This document shows positions 1 through 35,159 of a DNA stretch of 64,000 nt, piece after piece. Origin of the DNA: Aphrophora alni (taxonomy: Eukaryota; Arthropoda; Insecta; Hemiptera; Aphrophoridae). The notes beneath the pieces were generated by a model that did no database searches, had not been told where the DNA came from, and worked only from the letters and a program-made list of their open reading frames with translations. Positions within the stretch are counted from its first letter, which is position 1; each line of letters begins with the position of its first letter. The DNA lies in the NCBI GenBank assembly GCA_963513935.1, contig OY740768.1, positions 16,852,590-16,916,589 of the forward strand. The letters run 5' to 3'. The translations under genes were made by a program, and so were the position numbers.

Positions 1-1690
1 TTATCAATCATTCTGTTTATTATAAATTGGAATTTTTTGAATTGTTTCTTTCATTACAATATATACGAAAGAAACACTGTTTTAAAATTAGAGATGTTTA
101 GTTGTTTCGTTTTTTCAAATATTCATAAAAAAATAATTCTGTTCTACACTATATCCTTACTATAGACTGTGGAAAAGGTTTCATGCCCTTCCCATTTAAA
201 CTGTACGATGCAATTACCTTAACTTTCCAATTATATTATAGGGCTAGTAGTAACGTTTCTATTCACATCTTAGCTATTTCACAAATTTTAAATGAATGCG
301 AACATGTTTAAATAATTTTAAGAACGATCTATGTCTAACCTTCTTTCTGCACATCTATCTTCTCTTACTTCAACAACTATTTATTCTTTATTCTAGTGAC
401 TCTATGTTTTTACTTACCAGCTCATTTATTTTTTCACTTACTCATATTTTGATACATAAAAACAAAGTATTAATCACCGAGGTATAACTTAGCAGAACTT
501 ACAAATAAATGGTAACAAATAAAAATATTATTTATTACACATTTTACAAAATTTTAATTTTTAACTTAATATTAGATTTAAAAAAACGTATCTAATGCAG
601 GCAACTTATTCATCACAAAAATGTATTAGATGCAAAATGTTACTACAGCAGGAATTTAATAATTCAAACTCTAAGACAGATAGTTTTGATATTATTAAAT
701 TAAATAAAAAGAGAGCAAATGTAATAAAAAAACATTTAAAGTAAAATTAAATTAACGGAATATGTTATAAATAAATTATAGCTTTAAAAAAATGATGGCG
801 AACAAATATTTGTCTTAAAAACACTTTCATGCGTTTAAGACTAACTCTTTTATACCTATATCGATAGCCCTTACTCTTCTAGACACAAAGAACAAGCCAA
901 ATATTTAAAACACGTAAGTTTTACATTTTCTACTTATACTTGTTGTGTTCTATAACTCCAACATCATCGGAGCTTAAAATACCTTTTTTTTGTAATATTG
1001 TAAGGAAGATTAATAAAAAATGTATATTCAATGACAGTAGAAAAATTGAAATAATATTTTGCTCTCGGTAAAAAAAGTTCTATTTCTTTATGTAAATAGT
1101 TATCACAATCTGTTATATAATCCATTTTTAATTTATAAAATCTATATTATTTTTTAAATTTTAAAAATTGGATGATATTATAGAGATCTGTTGAAATATT
1201 TTCAATATCCTAATCTGCCTAATTTTGTTCCTTAATAATGGAATACGATTTCTTTTTAATTACAAGCAAACATTGAGATGGATAATAAATGTACTTCCCC
1301 TACAACAAGTTGCATACTTTAATCTTAATCTACAAAAATTAAGGAATATCAATTTTACGGCGTTCGTGCTTGGAAAAGAGATTCTTTAAACAAATACACG
1401 CAAAATTGTATATAGAAGATTTTTAAATTATTTAATATACTTTTCCCTCGTCAAACTTCCATCCAAAACATTGTCAATTTATTTATTTCATATATACGAA
1501 AAGCATTTATATTAACACACTACCCACTACGAAAAATTTAAACAACATACACGTAACAAATTTAGTCTTCCTTTAAAAAGAAAGACTTTGTATCATCCAT
1601 ACCCAACTATATCCATATACCTAAATACCTAATACCATATAATTTAAATAAAAACACTATCTTAGAGAGTTTCGATCAGCTGACATTATA
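1..1690. other. AT-rich intergenic sequence, nothing recognised
   Basis: I see only short AT-rich open frames here, with no conserved motif, tandem array or RNA gene. Confidence 0.5.
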
Positions 1691-1692
1691 CA

Positions 1693-1921
1693 TTCCAACA
1701 TTTACAACGTATTGCTGACGTAGAACGTCGCAGTATCGTCAGCAAGTCATAAATTCTTCTCTGCACTCTACCCTTACGAAACCATTTAAATAAATAAAGA
1801 ATAAAACAGTTCCTAGTACTGATCCCTGGGGAACCACGTGCATTACTTGTTCCACCCCATTACGCACAAGCCATCGCTGCCTACTCCATAACCATAAAAC
1901 CAATTTTAAACGAAATTCCAA
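1693..1921 (-). pseudogene. Non-LTR retrotransposon (LINE) reverse-transcriptase relic
   Basis: The minus strand reads VPQGSVLGTVLFFIYLNGF, the classic palm motif of LINE reverse transcriptases (normally VPQGSVLGPLLF-IYIND). After a frame change it continues LADDTATFYVS, matching the catalytic A/YADD box. Upstream is RNGVEQVMH, which fits the NG-x-S segment before that motif. Only about 75 residues survive, with at least one frameshift and with Leu in place of Tyr before ADD, so it is a dead fragment. The clade cannot be assigned from this length. Confidence 0.75.
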
Positions 1922-2164
1922 ATTCTATAATTTAACGATATTAAATAAATAAAAAAAATTGATCAACATTGTTATTAACCAACGTTATAAGCTACTTATA
2001 CGTTTTGATTTATTTATGCAATATATGACGTCACTTCAAACTAAGAGTGGCGTTTCTATGATGTTGCGAACCAAACATCACAACTTATTTTCCTTAAAAA
2101 GCTATAAAAACAATAAATTGTGATATTATAATAGTCTAGCTTACGGTTACAGCACTGTAGTGAC

Positions 2165-2518
2165 TTGTCATTTCCTTGTTACCTTCTACTGTTTCCTTCC
2201 TATTACATAATAATAATACCAAGTGTACGGAGAAGCCCAAAGTTAATACCAATAGTAATAATTCCTCTATCAACACAAACATCGGCATATGTTATCTTGA
2301 AGGTCTTTCCCGCGTTATTTCTTTATGTACTTGATTTCACCGATGAGAACTCCGTTGGTCCAATAGTTAGCACGCTATGTACGAAAGGTTCCATGTCAAA
2401 TCTCTGTAGGGCTCAAGCAGGACGGTTGACACAGTATTTTGAGGAACAGTGGAAAAAATTTCCAAAACTAATTGCAAAACTAGAATGGAAACTCAATCAA
2501 ATGTTGTATTTGGGATGA
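2165..2518 (+). CDS. Orphan ORF or possible terminal exon of unknown function
   Basis: This frame is open for 117 codons. Its second half is less AT-rich than the surroundings and reads like protein (NLCRAQAGRLTQYFEEQWKK). The first half is hydrophobic and low in complexity and may be non-coding: a TTGAAG before 2302 could be a splice acceptor. AATAAA-like hexamers follow near 2600. I do not recognise a family. It could be a lineage-specific exon, a transposon piece or chance. Confidence 0.2.
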   Translation: MSFPCYLLLFPSYYIIIIPSVRRSPKLIPIVIIPLSTQTSAYVILKVFPALFLYVLDFTDENSVGPIVSTLCTKGSMSNLCRAQAGRLTQYFEEQWKKFPKLIAKLEWKLNQMLYLG

Positions 2519-2619
2519 TGCTCCAAGAGTTCGATATTTTCATTTAAAGATTTTAACCATAAAATTAATTAATAAGCAACTCTTATTTTTACTAAAAAAA
2601 TAAAATTTTGTAGTGTGAT

Positions 2620-4700
2620 AAACATATTGTGCAATTCTCCAAATATAAAAAATATATAATAATTGTTCTCAGTACCTTTCCATTTAAAATGTTAAGCGGT
2701 ATTTAACTCGATACACAATTTTAATATTTGATTTCTTTTTTATCTTTCTCAATCCAACTCATCTTATGATTCCCATTAAAATGTATTTATTTATTTTATT
2801 TTTGTGTCATTTTTTTACACTAACATAATATGTATGATTGTATTGTAGTATTTTTAGGATAGAGATTACTATATACGAATGTACATGTATTGGGTGTAAT
2901 ATTAGGCTTCCTCAATATGTATAGCCTATATTTAATGCAACTCGTTATATTGCTTTGTGGACACAATTTCATATACTAAAATTAGCATTATTTGTAGATG
3001 TCTATTTTTAAGAAATAAATTTTGATTTGATTTGAATGACCATACATCCAGGCTTTCCGTCTTTTCAATGTTGATAGACTGATCCTATGAATGGATGATT
3101 ACACAAAATTATTGTGCAGAATCTCTGAGCTCTACCAATAATACGATAAATACGGAATGATACGTAGCACTAGAATTAGTTAGCCTAGGAACTGTCAAAT
3201 TGTTATAAACACGTGCTTTTAGTAACAGCTGTTATCTAATTTATTATTCATTTAAATAAAATTTTATGTTTAAAACACTAATTAATTAATAACATCTGAT
3301 CAATCTGATGACATTTTCTGAAAACATATACAATTTCTCTGCCTGTGTTATCTCTAAATATGGCGACTCATTCAGAATAAAATAAATATAAAACAACAAA
3401 TTTCTGAATATTAATACATTTAATTACCCTAAAATGTTCGGCATAAAAACATTGGTTACTGAGGCGAATACATTTTTTAAAACACTGTAACAACTTTCCA
3501 GTGATGAAAAGAGTGGTAAATATGTCCTGGAGGATATTTTTTACATAAAGTTGTCAGGAGAAAAAAAACAACATTGTCAACTTGTTTGTGAAATGCGCTG
3601 TTGTACGTTGTCAAAAGGCCTTTATAAACGATTTTACTCCTGTTTACAGTTCTAGTTGTCAGTTTTTATTATTTTTGTTTATTTTTTTAAAGCAACTGTG
3701 AATAAACTAACATTTATTTAAAGTTAAAAATCGTGGAAATATCTATAATTTTTCCTTGGGTTGAAATATTTAAACTATATGGATATACCCCTACCACTCA
3801 TGTTTATTTCACCGGCTATTTTTCTTTTAATTGGTATGCTGGTTAAGAATTTTCGAGGTGTAAAATTGTCTGAAAATTTGAAATTAATCTATTTTTTAAT
3901 AAATAATATTTGCATATTACTTCTAATATTCTAAGAAATTTACTTATCTAGACATTCAACACAAAATCAGTAATATAGTAGGAATACACATCAAAATACC
4001 TTATAGGTGGATTCTTCAAATCTGTTGAAATTGACACGCATTGACTATGACATGGTTGAGCATGAGTTAGGTCAGATGGCGATTATATAAATATTCTAAT
4101 AAAAGTTTGTGTTTATATTTGTATTTGAATTTAAACGACTGATATATTCTTGTTTTATAGGTTATGCAATGTAAAGGAAAACATCTCTATGTTAAAAACT
4201 ACAACACATGAGTCGTTTTTTAAACAAACATGATAAAATCTTGATTTATGAACGAAGGCTATCAAATAGAGATGGTAAGTGTTTTTACCTTTATTACTAC
4301 TCTTGTGGGAAGGAGTGAAACATTCTTCTCGAGTAGGCTAGGGAAGGAATAATTAAATGAGAACGATCGGAATTATTTTGGGAGCACAATTTTGATTTTC
4401 GATATTTACGTAACTAGTGGAGGCGGTGTGGGTGTACGATTTCATGGGTCTTCTCGATAACCACAATTTGTTGTCAGTTTAACCAAGTACGATGCATCAT
4501 TGCGTTAAGCAATATAGAACAATAGTCTTTGAATTTAATAATAACACCTTTGAAACTATGAAAAAGCTCTAAACAAAGAAAAACTTTCTTAAATGCAAAT
4601 TTCATTAGTGAAACTCAATGCAATATATTTTCATCATAATAGTCAAGGCTTATTGTCGTTTTAAATTTATTTTTTTACTATTATATTATTGTAAATATAT
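2620..4700. other. AT-rich intergenic sequence
   Basis: No coding or RNA signal was found. The stretch ends at a TA microsatellite. Confidence 0.45.
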
Positions 4701-4702
4701 AT

Positions 4703-4707
<5 letters not shown>

Positions 4708-4741
<34 letters not shown>
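4708..4741. repeat. (TA)n microsatellite
   Basis: About 17 uninterrupted TA units. Confidence 0.9.
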
Positions 4742-4744
<3 letters not shown>

Positions 4745-5620
4745 ATTTTTGTAATTCCGAATTTTAAAGTTTGTTTACTTTATTAATTAGGTCGTTTATT
4801 AGCCTTCTCATTTCATTGTTCTATATCATTTTAAGCTCTTTTTGAGATATGTTCTACTGTTCTATTGAACATGGCCCGTTTTCATTCTATAACAGATAAT
4901 TCAATAAATGCCGTAAAATAACTAACAAACTATATTTACTTGAATTCTAGAGTTCTTGCTTTTAGCTGCGTCATGGAAATCCAAAAATTCAAAATTCATC
5001 GATAAAGTTATTAAAATATTACTCATATTGAGTAATTTTATCAAAATAATGAAATGATTATCCAGATAGTGGTGTAAATACTCGAAGTATAATGCATCTT
5101 CTATCTGCACTTAATAAGAAAAGTTTAAACAAAACATATATATTTAGACAATTGATGGTATTCAGGTAGAGACAGTTTGTTGCTATGTAAATTTTATTAA
5201 AATAACCTTAAGACTCCACTTTATATTCAAATATAATGAACTAAGTTAGAGCAAGGCTAGTCAACACAAAAACCCTATGCGACTAAGAACTAATTATACT
5301 GGCTTGCTTATTGCCAGCGTCCTCTTCCATCCCCCCACACACTTAACTGATAGTGTTAAACTCTATAATTAAATGACGTTTAATATATTGTTTAATACTG
5401 TACGTATAATACTTTGCTGAATGTGTCACATAAATATATAATCAAGTTTTTTACAAAAAAAAAAATCTGATTCTAACATATTTGCTTATAAAATAATTTA
5501 TGGAAGTGAACGTATCTTATGAACTTTAGTTAAATAAAAACTTAACACCACAAAGCTGAGTATAATTCTTAATAATATATAGGAAGGAATGTGGGCTGAA
5601 TTTAGCTTCAGAAGCTCATT
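4745..5620. other. AT-rich intergenic sequence
   Basis: No feature was recognised. Confidence 0.45.
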
Positions 5621-5624
5621 TCTA

Positions 5625-5730
5625 GTGAGGTACTGGTATGCCGAGGGATATAGTTTTGTGTTAAATTCCTCTCTGTCATCTTTATTAAGAGGTTTCTCTT
5701 TACCAACTCTTGTTTTTTTTCGACCTTAAC
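5625..5730 (-). repeat. Dispersed repeat family E, copy 1
   Basis: The minus strand can be read ELVKRNLLIKMTERNLTQNY. It aligns with three other places in the window (41110-41275 minus, 54180-54330 plus, 61630-61735 plus). The identity of the element is unknown. Confidence 0.5.
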
Positions 5731-5734
5731 GCTA

Positions 5735-7700
5735 CTAGTTAGTATTTGAGAACTAGATGTACTCTATTCTCTTAAAAACACAAGGTTTTAAATAACATTA
5801 TCCACAGGAATTTTCATGATTTTTTAGTGACTTAAAATTAACATCAAACTGAGTGTTGAAACTTTGTTAAGTAATGGTACCTGATCATTTTACAACTATA
5901 AAAATATCATTAAAATCGATTTATTCGTTTATTAAATATGATTCCCACAAAATCCTACATTCAAAAGTCATTATAAATACCTGTTTTGCACAATGTTCCT
6001 AACTAGAACCACAAGATGTTTCTATTGTTAAAATATACAAAATTTTCCTTAGTACCATCAATTATTTAACTCATATAAGCTATAATGTTGTTACAACAGA
6101 AGTCTCCTATATCTTGTTATATTACCATAGAAAATGGACTGTATTTATGTGTATGTGATAATGAAAAAACCTACATAATTTTTTGAAACAAAATTAATTT
6201 TCATAATTAAACTTAATACAGTAGTACCGTACATTAAAAACACTGTCTTAAAGACTATATGAAATATTTTACTAACTAGTCATATGGCTGGCTTATACTT
6301 TTCAATTTTATTATTATTATTTACCGTTTTAACAGAATACTGTAAAGACTAAGTAAAAAAAATTAAAATTAATTCCTACTTAAGTTACAAAATGAACATT
6401 ATGAACAACCCACTGAATTAAATGGAACAATTAAATGCCCATGCACTTCACTTTACTTGAGTTGGAACTCCATTTATCAGTTTTGAATACAACACCTTTG
6501 TTTTCATTACACTTCTATTCGGAAAAGCTTTTCTTTAAATGTATAGAAAATGTGTTTAGAAACAAAAATATCTTTTACTTATTGAATTCCTACTAAGAAA
6601 CAAATCTACCGATTATTTTATGTATTTTGTTTACTTTTTATCTTGGGCGATACCTGGTTTAATTGTTGCGGCGTCGCTAATTACGTCAAACATAGTCTAA
6701 AACGTTGAGCCAGAAGAAGCAACTCATTTTCTTCACAGTGAAGAAGGATTCTGAATATTACATTACGACAACTATAAATTTATTTTTTAAACTGAAACTA
6801 CTTATGCATTATCATAATTTAAAAAGGGAAATGTTAATCTGAAACATAGGCTTTATAAAATTGTAAAGGCTATATCACTAGTATTAAGAAAGAGAAAAAA
6901 ATGGTCCTCAATTACTGACCAGATGCTTCCTAATAAAAATAAAGTTAATAAATACAAACATATTAAAATCTATGGGTTTTAAACGAAACCAGTCAATGAC
7001 ATACTATATAACTAAAAATAGCGACCCAAAAAATGTATAAGATATTTTATTACAAACTTAAAATATAAATTCAACATCTGCATAAACAATATACATAAGA
7101 TAATAATACAAACACAATTTCTATATATTATGTAATAATTATATATTTTTCGTTAACTACTATTTCTAGTTATATAGGATGATTCAAGATGTTTTCATCA
7201 CATATTAACAAATACCTATTACAACACTAGACATTAAAGTTTTCAATAAATTTTATTTTAATATTAATTATTTTCTTTGGATGATTTATTTGAGTTATAT
7301 TTTCTCAAACTTTAAAAATTACTTGTTAACATTTACAGAGATTAAATAATTACTTTAACAAGTAAATATTTTATTTTCAGTTAACTATTCAGCTCAAAAT
7401 CAATAGTACCCTTGGAAATGCATCATAGCTTTAATTAGTATCTCAGTTTTTTTCTAAATTGAAATTAACTTTATCACGTTTGTATTAGTTATGAACATTT
7501 AAAATATTATATTTTCTTGGTTTAAAACCTGGAAACGAATAATTCTTAATATAATTAAAAACTAATGTTCCTCAGAAGATATGATTGTTTTCATAAAACC
7601 AATGTAATAGTATAATGACGAAATAGATGATCCACTGAATACTTTTTGTAGATTCTCAGAATCCAAAAGCGTATCACGTACGGTCAGCCTTCCTCAGTTC
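5735..7700. other. Intergenic and 3' flank of ADHFE1
   Basis: AT-rich sequence with no gene seen. It includes candidate minus-strand poly(A) hexamers for ADHFE1. Confidence 0.4.
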
Positions 7701-7711
7701 TGATCCTAAGT

Positions 7712-29615
<21,904 letters not shown>

Positions 29616-29639
29616 TCTTTTAATTTTGTAAAATTAAAT

Positions 29640-30600
29640 ATTTATAATTAAATCTGAAGTGACTTATTCAATTCTAATCTAAGCACTACGTATTCTAACA
29701 ACACATATTAAACTATTTTATTTAAAACACAACAGATTAGCACCGACAAAGTATGTTAATATTGTAAGATATATCAATCTATTAACAATAGCCCGGCTAA
29801 GGTCACGTTTAAATACAACAAACTTGATGCCCCTCCTCCCCTTATCCCGCCAATCGTGTATTTCCCTCTCCATAAATATTTGTTCACTATCTTGTACCTT
29901 GATTGACTCTAAACTTAAAACAAAAATTAAAAGAAAATTTATTTATTTATTTAAGTTGTTTCGGCAAAACTAGAAGATTACGTATTGAGATTATTAGATT
30001 ATGAGTCACATAATATTTGTACATTTCCTACAAAATATAACTTCTAGTAGACTACTACAAATAAATCCGAGACCTATATCTAATATATGTACTAGAAATG
30101 TTGACATATTATCCTCGTTTTTATTAACATTTGATACTTTGTTTTTATGATTAACTTAGCAATTAAGAAATGTATAATGTTAAATGAAAACTAAAGAGAG
30201 CGACTTTCCTTGATTTCTTGAAATAATTAAACATATCTATGTTTTAAATAAATGACTTAAAACGTAAGTTGTAGATTTGTTTTCACTTAGTTTTTATATT
30301 TTTCTTGATTTTGTTTTCGTTTCTAAACAATTTTAAAGTTAATCAAGCAACACTAGTAGCCCTCATAATGGAATTTGAAAAACATTTTTTACACCAAATT
30401 TTGTAGTAATTTTATAAAGTAAAGTCCAAACAGGTTAGTTTTTAAAAAAAATAAAAAACGTAAAATCATTAATCCTGAAAAAAAATTCTCTAAGATAGGA
30501 GATAAATCTAACTAGCTTATTATTAGTTTTATTAATAAATTGTATTTTGGGAAAACGGCTAAATTAGTACAAAGATAAAAATACTATTTTATCTTACGTT
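29640..30600. other. Upstream flank of ADHFE1
   Basis: Expected promoter region; no convincing TATA box or initiator could be chosen by eye in this AT-rich sequence. A C-rich patch lies at 29828-29860. Confidence 0.4.
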
Positions 30601-30620
30601 AATAGTCGTTGTTTTACGAG

Positions 30621-30682
30621 GTTCTATTGTTTTGTCACTACGGCTGTTTCTTTATATCTTATACCATCATCAGTTGACGAAC
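30621..30682 (-). ncRNA. Hammerhead-ribozyme-like motif, copy A, downstream of a Penelope nuclease relic
   Basis: The minus strand reads GTTC, GTCAA, CTGATGA (an intact core), a weak TA-rich hairpin, GAA, AC-AGCC-GT, A, GTGAC, and later GAAC. GTCA pairs with TGAC and GTTC with GAAC, giving a two-part stem I with an internal loop. AC with GT closes a short stem III with A at the cleavage position. Stem II is degenerate. It lies about 300 bp past the GIY-YIG relic at 30960-31285 on the same strand, the position expected for the terminal repeat of a Penelope-like element. Confidence 0.6.
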
Positions 30683-30959
30683 ATAATGATTGAACAATAA
30701 CATTCATTGCACAAAAACAAAAAAAAATAAACTTAATAAATATATATAATTAATACTATAGTCCACGTAAAAGTCTAGCAAAAAAAAAATTTTAAATGGG
30801 GCCACATGCAGTCAACTACATAATGAGCTGGTACTTGTTGAATCTTTTTAGTGCTTGCTGACTTGTTATTGTTGTCCATAATGACTAGCTTATCAAATAA
30901 ACAGTTTGATGTGAAATTTAGTTTATCATTTTATAAACTAATCGGACTGGTTGTGAAAT

Positions 30960-31285
30960 GTTTATAAATTTGGTACTCCTGCAATATATCCATGGTTTTT
31001 CCTTTCATTTAGTTCACGTATAATTTTTAAATTTGTCTTAAAGTTTGTGTACTTATGGTCTTGGTTTATCTGGTGTACGGTATATGTGGAGGGAACTTTG
31101 GATGTGTTCTTATAAGGTAAAAACCATTGAATCTGGTTTTAAAATTCCTTCCTGTTCGGCCAATAATACCTGTTTGATCACACAGTAGTTTATATACAAC
31201 ATATTTTGTGTAAGGTTAAATAGGTGATCTATTACTGTTTTAAGACGGCCTGAATTTTGGTGGGCTATTTTGTATCCCATTTTCC
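30960..31285 (-). pseudogene. Penelope-like element GIY-YIG endonuclease relic
   Basis: The minus strand reads GYKIAHQNSGRLKTVIDHL and, after a frameshift, VYKLLCDQTGIIGRTGRNF followed by KTRF. This matches the IAY-x-x-x-N-x-L-K segment and the GIY-x-L-x-C...YIGQTGR-x-F-x-x-R nuclease core of Penelope-like elements, with YIGQ decayed to IIGR and the spacing shortened. The frame closes after PYTR. No reverse transcriptase was found upstream, so this is a 3' fragment. Confidence 0.65.
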
Positions 31286-31299
31286 GTGGGATATTACAA

Positions 31300-34200
31300 G
31301 TGGGATATTCGAGAAAATATTACTACTTCTTTTTAAGAAGTATAACCCTAAAAATTAATTTTAGATAATATTGTTAGGTTAATTTGTTCTGATATACATT
31401 ATTAGAAGCTTTAGGGCTTAAGGTTGAACAATGTTTATTTTTTTTAATAAATTGAAAGACCAACTATAAACACGTACCAAATATAGTTTTCAATTAAAAA
31501 TTTTCGACTTCCCATTTCATCAATGTTAAGAGTAATTCTTTAAAATCTTTTCAGTAAATACGATTTTAATGTGTATTAAACAATGGAAAAATATCATATG
31601 AACTTCTCACTTACCATACTTAAAACCAAATAAAGAACAACCAAAACTGTTTGTTCAATAAATGTCAATAAAAAACGAAATATTTAATTTATTCCACGTC
31701 TGTCGGTCATTAATCTGCACGTTTTACTAAAATTTGAATGAAATCGATAAAGTAAATTTAGAGTCATTACGTCTTGTATAGAATGGCCGCTACAACTTAC
31801 AAACCGGTATTTTTGGAGAGATTAAGATAATACTTTTAATTGGGATCTTAGAAGTTACACTTGAGCAAAAAGGTGATCAGACTAGTTGAAGGCGATTTTG
31901 AAAAGAAACGTAATTTTTCTTATAGCAGCCACTCTCAAAGTTTTAAATGATCAAAGGATGAAGTAAGTTTCGAGTTAAGACCAAAATATGTCGACATAAT
32001 ATTAAATTTGATTAAAGTCAGTCCGCGCGTATGGGCTGTAGAACACTGTAGGCCTACATACGATATAGATAGAGAGACAGCTCAAAACGGATACATCCTC
32101 AATTCGATTATTTGATATCACATAATTTCCTTTATACTACATATACGGTATGTGAAAGTAAAAAGGGTCTGACGTTTTTAAAGTAATTACTTTTTTTTAT
32201 TTTGACGGATATTAGTTCTGCATCTTCAAGTTGGGTTTTTTTTTTTAATGTATAACGGTAGAGTCTGATTATTATCAAAAATGTCTCAATAATATTGGGG
32301 GGGGGGATTTCAAGCAAATATCGAAATAATCCAAATGGATCGTCCTAACTAACTGTATGCGTTCTTCAAATAACACAAATCTGTCAATGTAATATAATTA
32401 TTTTGTTAATCAACATTTGAAGTTTTGCATATAACAATAAAGTTGCAATACTTTGCTCTTCAAAGAATCAAGTATTTTATTAAATAACAATTACTATACA
32501 AATAACAGTTAAAAAATAAGATTTCAATACAATTGAAAAGATGTAGTTTTAATAACTCCGTTAGACGATTATATCGCATCTTTAAAAACTTTTTGTATAG
32601 AAGCTATTTTGTTTTAATCTGAATAGTTTTACTTGACTGATTTTTTAATTGTTTGGCCTATTGTCCACTATGTGGTAATCCCAAAATTCATACTAAATTT
32701 TTTAAAGAAAAAACCTGTCAAAAACTACTTTGAGAAGTCTGGTTACAGTCTTTAGTAGTTGGTTAATTTAATAAACGGACTAAAAACATTGCACATTGCA
32801 AAAATAATAATTTTCCTTACATGCAATATAACACACTTTTTTGTGGGATTAATATTCTTATTTCATCGAAATTCTAAAAGAAATATAATACTGTATTATG
32901 AATAGTAGATTATGAAATTTAGATATTTATAGCAGCCTCAGTAATGATTTTTTTTCCCAATAACTAAACTCACAATACCCGATACAATTTTGTTTAGCAT
33001 TTTTTGGGCTCGAAGATTATTTATACTATGTATAAATGATAAAATATAAACTATGCAAAGAATGTTTATTTCCGCCAAAATAATCAAAATCAAATTTCGA
33101 ATTTATTCCTGACACATATACAGTATATCAGTAAAAGAACATACACTAAAAATAACTTGTAAAATCAGGCCCTGCTGTTCAAGTTCAGTGCAAATTGACC
33201 CCATTATACAACATTTTTTGTTCACCATCTGATTACTTTCTCTTTATTTAAAAATGAGATATCAAATATTGTTTAGAAAATGATCTCAAGTAAAGGGAAA
33301 AGATATTAAAATAAATAATTAAATACAAAACTGAGCAAACTTTTTTTTTAATATTTAAAACGTGTGTTTATTGTTTACAGGTTTCGATTATACAAAAGTA
33401 AATATGTTAAGTGGTGTCAAGGTCATGATATAATATATGTTTAGAGTCAGATTAGAGACTTTGACTTGGCTAATTTGAACTCCAGTCAACTGATAACACC
33501 TTCAATATTGTTTAACTAAAGAACTAATGATAAGCGCTTTCTAAGTACCAATACATGATAAATTTTAACAATTTTTTTTATATTAATGCTTGACTATAAA
33601 CAAATGTCTGTATCTTTATGTAGATCATCTTGTTTTTCTGTTTAGATTTTACTTTCTCAAATATACATATTATAGAGAAAGTTATCTGATGGGTCAAAGA
33701 TACATTGTATATTTGTTTAGAATTCTCCTGAGCCCAAGAAATATTCTTTTGGAATCATGTCTGACTACTGTCTAGTACTTTGCAGGCCAAATAAGTGGTC
33801 GATTGTAATCCAATTTGGCCGTGGGCATCTTGAAACAATTTCTTCATTTTTTTTTTGAAGATAAGGGGAAACTGACATAAGAGGAAAACCCGACTCTACA
33901 TATTATTTTGTTCAAATTTTGATAAATGTGAAGATTAATATCATAAACTAGTGTGCCAAATCGTACAGTTCAGAAATAATTGCCAAAAATATTAAAATGA
34001 GTATTGACCGCTGACATTAAAAATTTGAATAGATAAAATACGGATTACGTTTAGATCACAAGTGAAGAAAACTTAAGCTATATTTAATTTCATAACTATA
34101 TTTTACGATATTTTGTTTAATATAATTTACAAAAAGTGGTAAGAAAAATATTTGGAAAAATATAATGTTATATGGTGAAGAACTTAGTTTTTTGTTTCTT

Positions 34201-34900
34201 CACCTAAAAATAGTGTGAAGACATTTTTAGAGGAGATAACTACGAATATTATTTTTGATTTTGTGTATATGAATGTATAAGGAAGTTAATGCAAGATCTT
34301 TACGCAGTTTTCTTCTTCTTTTTTCCACTTAATTGTTCTCAAATAACGGTACTAAAAACTCGTCACACAATATTAAACGCTGGCGAGATTAATTTTTCAA
34401 GTTCTTTTTCCACTTATAAAAATACCTAAAAACCTACAATTAAATTTTCTAGCTAGCGAAGTTATTAAAATCAAATTACTGAATTTTAATAAAACAGAAC
34501 AAAAATTGAAACTGATCAAATTATGAAACGTAATGCAGAAATATGCTGAACAGGTAAACAAAACGTGCTATTGGAACCATTGTCGATACACATTCCCCCC
34601 TCCCCCCTTTGTTTATAGCTGTTACATATTTCGATATAGAAATAATTTAAAATACCGATTGTAACCACATTCAATTCGTCAGTGGTTAACAATTATCCCT
34701 CCCCCTTTCTAGGGTAAAAAAAATGGTTTTAATTTTGTGTATAAATATATTATTTTAGTTATTTTGATTTAACTATATACACCATATAACAGTATGCTAC
34801 CCGTTTGCATTGTTACACTAAATATTTTTGCATATGTAAATATAGTGGTTTTCAATTGTAACGTCTAAGTTGTAAATAAATAATTATACACAGGAGATAA
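31300..34900. other. AT-rich intergenic sequence with a dispersed repeat
   Basis: No gene was seen. The sequence at 31990-32060 (AATTTGATTAAAGTCAGTCC, then GGGCTGTAGAACACTG) recurs in related form at 48235-48300 and 62155-62215. Confidence 0.45.
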
Positions 34901-35010
34901 GACACTGGACCGACCAAGCAGAGTCGGAGACATGTGAGGGCAACCCCAGACGACCTGTAAATACGGGCCTCGCTTGCTTCAAAATCATTGCGTTTTACAG
35001 TCACCTGCAA
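34870..35010. repeat. Outlying degenerate relative of the 84-bp minisatellite
   Basis: GTAAATACGGGCCTCGCTTG at about 34957 resembles the CCAGTACGGGCCTCCCCGTT part of the 84-bp unit. Confidence 0.35.
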
Positions 35011-35012
35011 CA

Positions 35013-35013
<1 letters not shown>

Positions 35014-35096
<83 letters not shown>
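35014..35096. repeat. Compound (CT)n(AC)n microsatellite
   Basis: About 52 bp of CT passes directly into about 30 bp of AC. Confidence 0.95.
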
Positions 35097-35098
<2 letters not shown>

Positions 35099-35159
35099 CT
35101 TCTCTACTCTTGCTACCTAAAATCTCTTGTTTTCTTTATCGTTCCTTAACTGTCTTTTC

